Positions 1-6,752 are shown, counted from the first letter of the stretch. The stretch is DNA of 10,393 nucleotides from UBA9547 sp044349205 (GCA_044349205.1 JBIKRJ010000073.1:1-10393), one strand, 5' to 3'. Made by a program: numbers and translations. The notes: generated by a model from the sequence alone, not told the origin.

Positions 1-1
1 A

Positions 2-919
2 AAGGTGGAGCTTTCCCTTTTTAGCAAAATTGAAAAACACTTCCTGGCCAAACTTCCCAACACCGAAGAAGCCATCATTACTGATACCAAAAAAGTGGTG
101 AACACGCTCAATTCTCTTTGTATCGAGATGGACTCACGCTACGACCTATTGAAAGATGGCGGTTGTAGGAACTTGAAAGAATACAACGGAAAATTTATCG
201 AACGCAAGTTACTTCCTACCAGGGGCCATCGCTATTTGCCTTACATTGTGGTAGTGATCGACGAGTTGGCCGACTTGATGATGACGGCTGGAAAGGAAGT
301 TGAAACGCCCATTGCGCGTATTGCACAACTAGCCCGAGCTGTGGGCATACACATGGTATTGGCCACCCAAAGACCTTCTGTAAATGTGATTACGGGTATC
401 ATAAAAGCCAATTTCCCAGCTAGGGTTTCTTTCAAAGTAGCCCAAAAAATAGATTCAAGAACTATTTTGGACGAAGGCGGAGCAGACCAATTGATTGGCT
501 ATGGCGACATGCTTATAAAAGTAAACAGCGATGTCACTCGTCTTCAGTGTGCCTTTATCGACACGCCAGAGGTAGATCGCTTGTGCGAATTTATTGGCAA
601 CCAGCGCGGCTATCCTACAGCTTACCAACTTCCTGAATTTTCAGGTGATGACGAAGATCGCGACCCAAGTGATTTCGATTCTTCCGATGTCGACCCTCTT
701 TTGGCCGATGCGGCTAGACTCATTGTGGTGCACCAAATGGGCAGTACTTCTCTCATTCAAAGAAAAATGGCGTTGGGTTACAACCGCGCAGGCAGAATAA
801 TGGATCAGCTACAGGCAATTGGTGTGGTTGGGCCGAACCAAGGTAGCAAAGCGCGCGAAGTGTTCGTGCTCGACGAAATGAGCTTGTCGGCCTTGCTCCA
901 AGAAAAAGGGATTGTATAA
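2..919 (+). CDS. ftsK: DNA translocase FtsK, C-terminal part (5' end outside window)
   Basis: This is the motor and DNA-reading part of the FtsK/SpoIIIE translocase, a membrane-anchored hexameric ATPase that pumps chromosomal DNA through the division septum and helps resolve dimers at the terminus. The frame is open to the left edge, and the codon at 5-7 (GTG) corresponds to the Val of the usual family motif KVELSLF, so it is internal and not a start. Counting from that codon, the Walker B strand IVVVIDELAD lies at residues 81-90, followed by ATQRPSVNVITG (120-131) and GGADQLIGYGDML (158-170). The C-terminal winged-helix gamma domain, which reads KOPS-type polar DNA motifs, spans about 230-292 and includes LIQRKMALGYNRAGRIMDQL. 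Walker A and the membrane anchor lie upstream of the window. The gene ends in TAA 75 bp before lolA, with no clear terminator. Family identity is certain from these motifs. Confidence 0.96.
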   Translation, partial: KVELSLFSKIEKHFLAKLPNTEEAIITDTKKVVNTLNSLCIEMDSRYDLLKDGGCRNLKEYNGKFIERKLLPTRGHRYLPYIVVVIDELADLMMTAGKEVETPIARIAQLARAVGIHMVLATQRPSVNVITGIIKANFPARVSFKVAQKIDSRTILDEGGADQLIGYGDMLIKVNSDVTRLQCAFIDTPEVDRLCEFIGNQRGYPTAYQLPEFSGDDEDRDPSDFDSSDVDPLLADAARLIVVHQMGSTSLIQRKMALGYNRAGRIMDQLQAIGVVGPNQGSKAREVFVLDEMSLSALLQEKGIV

Positions 920-968
920 GCCAAATTACAAACCTCTATTTTGATTTTTACTCTCAAGCAAAAGCCCT

Positions 969-976
969 TAAATTTG
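969..976 (+). promoter_or_regulatory. Candidate -7 element (TAAATTTG) for lolA-pyrF
   Basis: TAAATTTG is an exact match to the Bacteroidota -7 consensus TAnnTTTG and ends 18 nt before the lolA ATG, which implies a very short leader. The nearest TTG (941-943) is 25 bp upstream, longer than the usual spacing of about 19-20, so the -33 part is weak. If active, it would separate lolA-pyrF from ftsK transcription. Confidence 0.45.
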
Positions 977-994
977 TAAACTTGCAACTTAATA

Positions 995-1636
995 ATGAAA
1001 AATTTCTCTTGTTTCCTGCTCTCAATAGCCACCTTTCTCACAAGTATTTCGGCCTATGCACAACACGACCCCAAAGCCGAAGCCATTCTCAACGACATAA
1101 GCAAGAAATACAAAAGCATCAAGGCCTTCAAAGCCGATTTTTCTTATGTTTTGGAAAGTCCATCGGCTGGCAAAAACGAAACCATTGTTGGTGAAATATT
1201 TGTAAAAGGTGATAAATTCAAAATAAAATTGGGGAATCAAGAGGTCATAAACAATGGCACCACCGTTTGGACTTTCTTGAAAGAGGAAAACGAGGTAAAC
1301 GTATCGAACTACGAGCCCGATGCCGAAGACATTACGCCCAACAACATTTACACTATTTACCAAAAAGGCTACAAATACCTACTTTCAGAAGAAACAGCGA
1401 GTTCTCAAATCATAGACTTAGTTCCAGAGGACAAAAGCAAAAAAATATTCAAAATTAGATTAACCATAAGCAAAAAAGACAAATCCATTAAAAGTTGGAA
1501 AATGTTTGAAAAAACCGGTAACCGCTATGTGTACAACATCACCAAATTTTTGCCCAATCCGCAAGGAATAGACGACAAGTTTTTTGTGTTCGACAAAAGC
1601 AAACACAAAGGCGTGGAAGTAGTTGATCTTCGGTAA
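995..1636 (+). CDS. lolA: Outer-membrane lipoprotein carrier protein LolA-like
   Basis: A 213-residue periplasmic protein of the LolA family, which shuttles lipoproteins from the inner-membrane Lol transporter across the periplasm to the outer membrane. Residues 1-22 form a Sec signal peptide: a short basic start, a hydrophobic core, and SAYA before Gln23. The mature protein opens with helix-rich AEAILNDISKKYKSIKAFKADFSY, typical of LolA. It continues with alternating strands (GEIFVKGDKFKIKL, TTVWTFLKEENEVNV) that would build the half-barrel lipid-binding cavity. No lipobox Cys is present, consistent with a soluble carrier. The length is close to the family's usual 200-220 residues. The ATG is preceded by A/T-rich sequence with no Shine-Dalgarno, as is normal here. 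The gene lies 75 bp after ftsK and 31 bp before pyrF. LolA and related LppX/LolA-like folds cannot be fully separated by eye. Confidence 0.88.
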   Translation: MKNFSCFLLSIATFLTSISAYAQHDPKAEAILNDISKKYKSIKAFKADFSYVLESPSAGKNETIVGEIFVKGDKFKIKLGNQEVINNGTTVWTFLKEENEVNVSNYEPDAEDITPNNIYTIYQKGYKYLLSEETASSQIIDLVPEDKSKKIFKIRLTISKKDKSIKSWKMFEKTGNRYVYNITKFLPNPQGIDDKFFVFDKSKHKGVEVVDLR

Positions 1637-1667
1637 ATATGGATCAATAATTATTAATTAACGGTTC

Positions 1668-2492
1668 ATGACTCGTAATCAGCTTGTTTCGCAAATCCGC
1701 CAAAAAAAATCCTACTTGTGCGTAGGTCTCGACACCGACCTTCAGAAAATACCCAAACACCTGCTTTCTGCCAAAGACCCTCTTTTCGAGTTCAACAAGC
1801 AAATAATAGATGCCACGCACCCTTTTTGTGTTTCTTACAAAGTAAACACGGCTTTCTACGAAGCGTTGGGAAGCAAAGGCTGGGAAAGCTTGGAAAAAAC
1901 TGCCGAATACCTGCCTAAAGAAACCTTCAATATAGCCGATGCAAAGCGCGGCGATATTGGCAACACTTCCGACATGTATGCCAAGGCTTTCTTTCAAAAC
2001 CTTCACTTCGATGCCGTTACCATTGCCCCTTACATGGGCTACGATTCCATAAAACCGTTTTTGGAGTATAAAGACAAATGGTCGATTGTATTGGCGCTCA
2101 CTTCCAACCAGAGTAGCGCCGATTTTCAGTTGAAAAAGCTGGAGGAAGGTGGAAAAGAACTTTTCAAAGAGGTGTTGCACAGCACCTCTCAACTAGGAAG
2201 CAGCGAAAACATGATGTATGTGGTAGGCGCCTCAAGGGCCGAGGAATTGACCGAAATTCGGAAAATTGTTCCCGAACATTTTTTATTAATTCCAGGCGTG
2301 GGTGCACAAGGTGGCAGTTTGAAAGAGGTATCGAAATTGGGCATGAATGCCAACTGTGGATTGCTCATAAATTCATCGCGCAACATTATTTACGCCTCTT
2401 TGGAGAGAGATTTCGCTAATGCAGCAGGAAAGGCTGCGCAGGAAATGCAAGCGGAAATGGCAGTTTATCTTTCCGAGAGTCAATTATTTTAG
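1668..2492 (+). CDS. pyrF: Orotidine 5'-phosphate decarboxylase (PyrF, type 2)
   Basis: A cytosolic TIM-barrel enzyme that decarboxylates OMP to UMP, the last step of de novo pyrimidine synthesis. The 274-residue length fits the longer 'type 2' PyrF group rather than the roughly 235-residue E. coli type. Visible signatures are YLCVGLDTDLQKIP (residues 16-29) at the first strand and the catalytic DAKRGDIGNT (91-100), carrying the charged Asp/Lys/Asp network with Lys93 as proton donor. The phosphate-binding loops LLIPGVGAQGG (206-216) and INSSRNIIYA (234-243) follow. All expected active-site motifs are intact. The ATG at 1668 starts the conserved N-terminus. The 31-bp gap to lolA contains no TAnnTTTG match, so transcription with lolA is likely. 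Downstream is the repeat cluster at 2533-2671, with no obvious dedicated terminator. Confidence 0.97.
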   Translation: MTRNQLVSQIRQKKSYLCVGLDTDLQKIPKHLLSAKDPLFEFNKQIIDATHPFCVSYKVNTAFYEALGSKGWESLEKTAEYLPKETFNIADAKRGDIGNTSDMYAKAFFQNLHFDAVTIAPYMGYDSIKPFLEYKDKWSIVLALTSNQSSADFQLKKLEEGGKELFKEVLHSTSQLGSSENMMYVVGASRAEELTEIRKIVPEHFLLIPGVGAQGGSLKEVSKLGMNANCGLLINSSRNIIYASLERDFANAAGKAAQEMQAEMAVYLSESQLF

Positions 2493-2532
2493 CCATCTCG
2501 GGCAGGAAATGCACCTAAGAAAACGGAATTTT

Positions 2533-2644
2533 ACTTCGACAAGCTCAGTAACCCTTTTTATTCTGGACGCTGAGTGTATCGAAGCGTAGTAGAAAGGCAG
2601 TACTTCGATAAACTCAGTAACCATAGTTTGACAAGCTCAGTGAC
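2533..2644. repeat. Cluster of four REP-like repeats, core CTTCGACAAGCTCAGT
   Basis: Four related copies sit in the pyrF-mpg gap. Copy 1 is at 2533-2553 (ACTTCGACAAGCTCAGTAACC). Copy 2, inverted, is at 2566-2588 (reverse complement contains CTTCGATACACTCAGCG). Copy 3 is at 2602-2622 (ACTTCGATAAACTCAGTAACC). Copy 4 is at 2627-2644 (TTTGACAAGCTCAGTGAC). Copies 1 and 2 face each other and could form an imperfect hairpin. The arrangement, between the 3' ends of two convergent genes, is typical of palindromic interspersed intergenic repeats. I recognise the core as a motif that recurs between genes in other bacterial genomes, but I cannot count copies in this genome from here. Confidence 0.75.
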
Positions 2645-2652
2645 CTCTTTTC

Positions 2653-2671
2653 CAAACTTCGAAGAAGTTTG
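2653..2671. other. Perfect hairpin between convergent pyrF and mpg
   Basis: CAAACTTC / GAAGTTTG forms an 8-bp perfect stem around a GAA loop, 10 nt past the mpg stop codon. Neither strand has a strong T-run after it, so intrinsic termination would be weak. It may instead be an eroded relative of the neighbouring repeats or an mRNA 3'-end stabiliser. Confidence 0.45.
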
Positions 2672-2680
2672 TAATCGACA

Positions 2681-3274
2681 TTATTTTCTCGACACCCACT
2701 TGTTGTCTTTAATTGAATAGCGCCACAGTCGCTTGGCGTCATCACCTGCATAGTCTACCCCAATACGGGTAGAAGCCATTATTTCAAAATACTTGGGCGA
2801 AATATTTTCCTCTATCCATACCTCCTCACCTCTCAAATCTAATCTATCGTGAATGAGTTCAATTCCTAATGCTTTGCATACATTGCCTGGGCCAGAACTT
2901 ATGCGATTTATTTTGGTGGTTTGCTTGCGAGCCAACATGTATGAAAGTCCTTCCATGGGTTCGACCGCTCTAATCAAAACGGCATCGGCTTGGCCTGCTG
3001 TGTTGGTCACCACATTCAACATGTGGTGCATACCATAACACAGGTACACATAGGCTATTCCTCCGCCCGCGTACATAGTTTCGTTGCGTTTGGTTCTTTT
3101 GCCGTTGTAGGCATGACAGGCTTTGTCGTCGCGACCGCAATAGGCTTCCGTTTCTACTATAATACCTGAAGAAATATTCCCGTTTATGTTGGTAAAAAGG
3201 AATTTCCCCAAAAGCTCTTGGGCAACATTGGTAACAGAATCATTCAGGAAAAAATCTTTCGTCAGCTTTTGCAT
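2681..3274 (-). CDS. mpg: DNA-3-methyladenine / alkyladenine glycosylase (AAG/MPG family)
   Basis: A monofunctional base-excision-repair glycosylase that flips out and removes alkylated purines such as 3-methyladenine. From the ATG at 3274 it is 197 residues, normal for bacterial members. The catalytic block is intact: IVETEAYCGRDDKACHA, with the general-base Glu at residue 43 of ETEAY, Tyr45, and the conserved His54. It is followed by RTKRNETMYAGGGIAYVYL and CYGMHHMLNVV, matching the intercalating-Tyr and YGM segments of the family. ISSGPGNVCKALGI (125-138) is the next conserved block. A TTG two codons upstream (3280) could also start the frame, but the ATG fits the family N-terminus better. 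The start lies 7 nt from the T-run of the upstream gene's terminator, and no TAnnTTTG promoter is visible in front, so expression may depend on read-through. Confidence 0.95.
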   Translation of the reverse strand: MQKLTKDFFLNDSVTNVAQELLGKFLFTNINGNISSGIIVETEAYCGRDDKACHAYNGKRTKRNETMYAGGGIAYVYLCYGMHHMLNVVTNTAGQADAVLIRAVEPMEGLSYMLARKQTTKINRISSGPGNVCKALGIELIHDRLDLRGEEVWIEENISPKYFEIMASTRIGVDYAGDDAKRLWRYSIKDNKWVSRK

Positions 3275-3281
3275 GGCCAAT

Positions 3282-3310
3282 AAAAAACCCCAATGTCGCC
3301 ATTGGGGTTT
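3282..3310 (-). terminator. Intrinsic terminator of the OmpA/TPR lipoprotein gene
   Basis: On the minus strand, CCCCAATG pairs perfectly with CATTGGGG around a 4-nt loop (3288-3307). The stem extends by three A-T pairs and is followed by six Ts (3287-3282). It lies 25 nt beyond the lipoprotein stop codon. This is a textbook rho-independent terminator, and its T-run ends only 7 nt before the mpg ATG. Confidence 0.9.
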
Positions 3311-3334
3311 AAGAAAGTGGATTTATCGAAATTT

Positions 3335-5131
3335 TTATTTCAAAGCGTTGATAAACTCGGGATTGCTTACAAAATCTCTGAACTCCAAATCCAATGTCGC
3401 TTTAGATTTCAGACTGCTGTCAAGCTTCACTGCCTTCGAAAGATTGGATACCAAATCTTCCACATTGTTCATTCTGGCACCCGTAATCGCGGCACAATAA
3501 TAAGCCCATGCATTATTTTGGTCTGCATTTTGAGCCTCTTTAAAAGCAGCTTTAGCACTTTCAAAGTTTTTAGAAAGCAAATAAGCCAAAGCAAGATTGT
3601 ATTTTACCTCGGGGACATCTGAACCATTGCTAAGGGAAGCAATTGCACCGGCATAATCGCCCATTTTAATTTGGAATACACCAATTGCGCTATTCACACC
3701 CGCAGTTACTTCATTCGATTTGCTCCATTGCGCCGCTTTTACCAAAGCTTCTTTAGATTTGGCCAAATTGCCCGATAAAAGGTAGGCTGTACCAATGTTG
3801 GCTTGAACCTCGCTTGCGTTCTCGTTTTTGGCACGGGCTATTTCCAAATGCAACAAAGCACTTTCAATCAGTTTTTTCTTTTGGTCGGCATTGGTGGTTT
3901 TTTTGGCTTGATCCAATTGCACCGCCGCCAAATTGTTGTGTGCCACCCAACTGTCGTTCTTTTTGGTAGCGGCCAAATAGATGTCTTCTTTTTCCTTCAA
4001 ATCGGGAGTAAGGGTAGCGGCATAGGCTAGCTCCTTGTCGCTGAGCGTATCGTTTTTCACCGAGCCTTGTACTATGGCTTTCGAAAGTACCGACATGGTG
4101 GCATCCGATTTCTTTTTCTTCACTACCAAAAGTTCGGTCGTAGAAGTGCGAAGCAAAGGATATATTTCCTTCAACAGTTTACTATACGATTTTAGTTTTT
4201 GCAATTGCTTTTCCTTTGCCAAAAAGTCGCCAGCACCATTGTTCAATACCGCCAAAATCGAGATTTTTTCGTCGTAAGTAAACTTTCTGCTAGAATCCAA
4301 GACCGTTTTGAAAGCTTCCCAGTCTTGTACTTTGGCCTTCAAAACAAAATTGACCGAGTCCACCGCTTTTTGGGTATTGTATTTCAGCATGTTAGTTCTG
4401 TAGTATTTTTCCACAGCTTTAGCTCTTTGTTCTGCAAGTTTGGAATTGACAAGCTCGGCACCTTCTGGCGAGTGCGAACCTACAATAGAAATGGTGCGTG
4501 TGACGTTTTTGTTGGCAAGGAAACGGGCAAAAAACTTTCCGGATTGGCCTTCGGTATCCTTGGTTTTCAGAGCAGACTTCCCTTTGTCGAAGTAAAAAGA
4601 AAGGTTTACAGGCTCCAACTCCTCACGACCATCGTAGCCATGGGGTGCATATGAAGTGAAATAAAAGTCTTTGACCAGCCTAGATGTGGTAATGATACCT
4701 TTCGCAATGGGCAATTCAGGCGAGCTTTTCGACTTACCATTCATTGTAGAGGCAATACCCATCACGTTCAAATCGCCAGGCGTATAGTTGGGTTGGAAAG
4801 GAAAACTGAAACTTTTGCTCATGGATGGTTGCTCCACTTTTGCCTTTGGGAAATCGTCCGATTTGAACTGCAAATCGCCTAGCGCCATTTTCACCGACTC
4901 GCCAGCCTTATAGAATGTGTTGACCGTGTAAACTTTGTTTTTTCTTAGCATTTTCACTGGAAGATTGGCCGAAATGCTGAATTTTACCGAATCGCCGTGT
5001 ACTTCCAAAGGATTTGGAGCTACGGTTAATTTTTGGTCTTTTGACATTTTGATCATCTTGCTTAAAGTACAAGCCGAAACCAAAAGAGAAGCCAAAGAGA
5101 AAAAAACAAGTTTGTTATACACCTTTTTCAT
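3335..5131 (-). CDS. OmpA-domain / TPR-repeat lipoprotein
   Basis: A 598-residue predicted lipoprotein. Residues 1-20 form a signal peptide ending in lipobox LVSA before Cys21, so the mature protein should be lipid-anchored, probably in the outer membrane facing the periplasm. Residues about 35-160 are a beta-rich region of unknown fold. About 173-265 form an OmpA/MotB-like domain: a strand with FDKGKSALK at 181-189, then SIVGSHSPEG and the helix SKLAEQRAKAVEKYY, the usual site of diaminopimelate-peptidoglycan contact. After a helical linker, residues about 385-575 hold TPR-like helical pairs, for example WVAHNNLAAVQLDQA, EVQANIGTAYLLSGNLAKSK and VKYNLALAYLLSKNFESAKA. The likely role is tethering envelope complexes to peptidoglycan and serving as a protein scaffold. 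Bacteroidota envelope lipoproteins with this domain mix include T9SS-associated ones, but I cannot assign it to a specific complex. It has its own promoter and terminator. Confidence 0.85.
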   Translation of the reverse strand: MKKVYNKLVFFSLASLLVSACTLSKMIKMSKDQKLTVAPNPLEVHGDSVKFSISANLPVKMLRKNKVYTVNTFYKAGESVKMALGDLQFKSDDFPKAKVEQPSMSKSFSFPFQPNYTPGDLNVMGIASTMNGKSKSSPELPIAKGIITTSRLVKDFYFTSYAPHGYDGREELEPVNLSFYFDKGKSALKTKDTEGQSGKFFARFLANKNVTRTISIVGSHSPEGAELVNSKLAEQRAKAVEKYYRTNMLKYNTQKAVDSVNFVLKAKVQDWEAFKTVLDSSRKFTYDEKISILAVLNNGAGDFLAKEKQLQKLKSYSKLLKEIYPLLRTSTTELLVVKKKKSDATMSVLSKAIVQGSVKNDTLSDKELAYAATLTPDLKEKEDIYLAATKKNDSWVAHNNLAAVQLDQAKKTTNADQKKKLIESALLHLEIARAKNENASEVQANIGTAYLLSGNLAKSKEALVKAAQWSKSNEVTAGVNSAIGVFQIKMGDYAGAIASLSNGSDVPEVKYNLALAYLLSKNFESAKAAFKEAQNADQNNAWAYYCAAITGARMNNVEDLVSNLSKAVKLDSSLKSKATLDLEFRDFVSNPEFINALK

Positions 5132-5155
5132 TATTTATTTTTTAAAACACTGCCC

Positions 5156-5187
5156 CAAAAGTATTTATTTACTAGTATTTATACAAA
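5156..5187 (-). promoter_or_regulatory. Promoter of the OmpA/TPR lipoprotein gene
   Basis: On the minus strand, TTTG (5187-5184), a 20-bp spacer and TACTTTTG (5163-5156) match the Bacteroidota -33/-7 promoter exactly. The -7 box ends about 24 nt before the ATG at 5131, leaving a short A/T-rich leader. Confidence 0.75.
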
Positions 5188-5227
5188 TAATTTAATCGAA
5201 AACAGCCACTTAAACAATCGCATTTTG

Positions 5228-5235
5228 TAAATTTG
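5228..5235 (+). promoter_or_regulatory. Candidate -7 element (TAAATTTG) for the PspC-domain gene
   Basis: An exact TAnnTTTG match, 10 nt before the first ATG (5246) and 16 nt before the second (5252). No TTG lies at the expected -33 distance, so only half of the promoter is recognisable. The spacing implies an almost leaderless transcript. Confidence 0.5.
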
Positions 5236-5245
5236 TAGAAACGGC

Positions 5246-5470
5246 ATGCCCATGAATAAGCTGCGAAACCTTTTAGAACTTTCAGTTTTTGGAGTTTGCT
5301 CCCATATTGGGAAAAACTTGGGCATTGCCAGCAGCAGCATCAGAAAGTATTTCATCTATCTTTCTTTTTTCACATTTGGCTCTCCCATCATCCTATACTT
5401 GGTGTTTGCCTTTTGGCTCGACATTTCGAAACACTCGCGCCGAAGCAGAAGCTCGGTTTGGGACTTTTAA
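5246..5470 (+). CDS. Small PspC-domain membrane protein
   Basis: A 74-residue protein (72 from the second ATG at 5252) that consists of little more than one PspC domain. The signature is LSVFGVCSHIGKNLGIASSSIRKYF at about residues 12-36, corresponding to the family's GVCaGia-ylgid-tlvRl motif. A single hydrophobic segment FIYLSFFTFGSPIILYLVFAFWLDI (36-60) follows, then a short basic tail with SKHSRRSRSS. In E. coli, PspC is an inner-membrane member of the phage-shock response. Stand-alone PspC-domain proteins are common in Bacteroidota and mostly uncharacterised, so a stress role is only an inference. It is divergent from the OmpA/TPR lipoprotein gene and the same strand as the following 67-residue gene. 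The upstream -7 box favours starts at 5246 or 5252. Confidence 0.8.
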   Translation: MPMNKLRNLLELSVFGVCSHIGKNLGIASSSIRKYFIYLSFFTFGSPIILYLVFAFWLDISKHSRRSRSSVWDF

Positions 5471-5497
5471 AATTGCCTATAAATCCTTTTGATTGGC

Positions 5498-5528
5498 TTG
5501 TATCATAGCCTACCCATTTGTATATTTG
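5498..5528 (+). promoter_or_regulatory. Promoter of the 67-residue hypothetical gene
   Basis: TTG (5498-5500), a 20-bp spacer and TATATTTG (5521-5528) fit the Bacteroidota consensus. The -7 box ends 73 nt before the ATG at 5602; an in-frame ATG at 5533 would be essentially at the transcription start. Confidence 0.6.
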
Positions 5529-5601
5529 ATATATGGCGCCAGGAGTTTATCTGGCTCGACAAAATAAATTTCCCTTCTGCTTTCAACTTAATTTTCCAGC
5601 C

Positions 5602-5805
5602 ATGTTAGAATACTACAAACTAATCCTCAGCAAAGTAAGTTTCGAGCCCTCGTTATTCGAAAAAGAATTAAATAAATCGATTCAGGGCGGACTAAAAATC
5701 GACGAATTAAAGGAGTTCAAAAGATGGTGCTACCGACATTACGGGCATTCGCACCCTTTTATACTTGAAAAATATTTCATTAAAGTACCTCCTTTGTCGG
5801 CTTGA
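5602..5805 (+). CDS. Small conserved-looking hypothetical protein (67 aa)
   Basis: I cannot assign a function. From the ATG at 5602 the product is MLEYYKLILSKVSF..., 67 residues, soluble and probably helical. It has acidic/basic alternation (FEKELNKSIQGGLKIDELKEFKRWCYRHYGHS) and no signal peptide or membrane segment. It resembles short 'YYKxILxKVSF...LFxKEL' proteins that I associate with Bacteroidota genomes, which is recognition from memory and not a search. The frame extends upstream to an ATG at 5533, but the extra N-terminus (rich in Phe and Asn) looks non-coding, and 5533 coincides with the predicted transcription start. The last 26 bp overlap convergently with the 3' end of queG. It may be translated from its own promoter at 5498-5528. 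Confidence 0.65.
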   Translation: MLEYYKLILSKVSFEPSLFEKELNKSIQGGLKIDELKEFKRWCYRHYGHSHPFILEKYFIKVPPLSA

Positions 5806-6721
5806 TAAATTCCACATTGCGTTTTACTCCGGCATATTTGGCGCGTTTCAAAGCACTTTTTTGAAATGTTTTGCGAAATGCCTCTTCGGTCATAAACTCC
5901 CAGTCGGCATCTTTCCATTCCATTAAATAGGTATTTGGAAGAAATTCGGGTGTGGTGTGGGCACGTGAAAAGCGGTTCCAAGGGCACACATCTTGGCAAA
6001 TGTCGCAACCAAAGACCCAGTTTTCCATTTGGCCTTTGAACTCGGTGGGAATATTTTCTTTCAGTTCGATGGTGAGATAGGAAATGCAGCGGCTACCATC
6101 TACCACATAGGGCTGGGAGATAGCCTCGGTAGGACAAGCATCGACGCAGCGCGTACAGGTGCCGCAATAATCTTCCATAGGCCCGTCGTAAGCTAGTTCC
6201 ACGTCCAACACCAGTTCGGCAATGAAGAAAAAACTCCCCATTTCTCTGTTCAACAAATTGCTGTGCTTGCCTACCCAGCCTAAACCCGATTTTTTCGCCC
6301 ACACTTTGTCCATTACGGGTGCCGAATCTACAAAAACACGACCGCCCACTTCCCCTACTTCGGTACGAATGCTGTCGAACAAGGTCTTCAGTTTGTCTTT
6401 TATAACATGGTGATAATCTTGCCCATACGCATATTTGGAAATCTTTAGTTCCAAGTCCAATTCCTTTTCAGGGTAATAGTTTAGGAGCAAAGACACTACC
6501 GATTTTGTTCCCTCTACCAAAAGCCTTGGGTCCAGCCGCTTGTCAAAATGCTGCTCCATCCAGGCCATTTTGCCATACATTCCTTTCTTTAGCCAGTTTT
6601 CCAATCGGGGCGCTTCTTCCTCCAAAAATTCGGCCTTGGAAATGCCACAAAAGTCGAAGCCAAGTTCTTTGGCCTTTTGCTTGATAAAAGCAGCTGTTTT
6701 ATATGGAAAAGAATAATTCAA
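5780..6721 (-). CDS. queG: Epoxyqueuosine reductase QueG
   Basis: A cytosolic cobalamin- and iron-sulfur-dependent enzyme that reduces epoxyqueuosine to queuosine in tRNAs with GUN anticodons, the last step of the pathway. Counting from a TTG at 6721 (313 residues), the N-terminus is LNYSFPYKTAAFIKQKAKEL and then the hallmark GFDFCGISKAEFLEEEAPRL. A conserved VDSAPVMDK (about 131-139) contains the probable proton-donor Asp, followed by GLGWVGKHSNLL. Two [4Fe-4S] sites are clear: CGTCTRCVDACP (Cys186, 189, 192, 196), then Cys212 with CDICQDVCPW (239, 242, 246). The short C-terminus is expected for forms lacking the HEAT-repeat tail. The frame stays open to a GTG at 6772, but that codon lies upstream of the promoter-like TACCTTTG, so I prefer TTG 6721. 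It diverges from nhaA and overlaps the 67-residue gene by 26 bp at its 3' end. Confidence 0.95.
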   Translation of the reverse strand: MNYSFPYKTAAFIKQKAKELGFDFCGISKAEFLEEEAPRLENWLKKGMYGKMAWMEQHFDKRLDPRLLVEGTKSVVSLLLNYYPEKELDLELKISKYAYGQDYHHVIKDKLKTLFDSIRTEVGEVGGRVFVDSAPVMDKVWAKKSGLGWVGKHSNLLNREMGSFFFIAELVLDVELAYDGPMEDYCGTCTRCVDACPTEAISQPYVVDGSRCISYLTIELKENIPTEFKGQMENWVFGCDICQDVCPWNRFSRAHTTPEFLPNTYLMEWKDADWEFMTEEAFRKTFQKSALKRAKYAGVKRNVEFIKPTKEVL

Positions 6722-6744
6722 ACGAGTGTGTAAAATTGTTCTTT

Positions 6745-6752
6745 CAAAGGTA
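6745..6752 (-). promoter_or_regulatory. Candidate -7 element (TACCTTTG) for queG
   Basis: An exact TAnnTTTG match on the minus strand, ending 24 nt before the proposed TTG start at 6721. No TTG is found at the expected -33 distance. Its position downstream of the GTG at 6772 argues against that longer start. Confidence 0.5.

Noticed and set aside
158..512. GYGDML in FtsK in place of the more usual GRGDML.
   Set aside because: This position varies in the family (E. coli FtsK has Met there), and all catalytic motifs in view are intact.
1644..2192. Long minus-strand open frame (182 codons) opposite pyrF.
   Set aside because: It lies wholly antisense to a clear PyrF with intact catalytic motifs and shows no family signature.
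2533..2671. CRISPR array reading of the repeats after pyrF.
   Set aside because: Copies are uneven, differently oriented and irregularly spaced, with no constant spacer length and no cas genes.
4199..4654. Plus-strand 151-codon frame inside the OmpA/TPR gene.
   Set aside because: It is a shadow of the minus-strand coding sequence, with low-complexity Phe-rich translation and no start signal.
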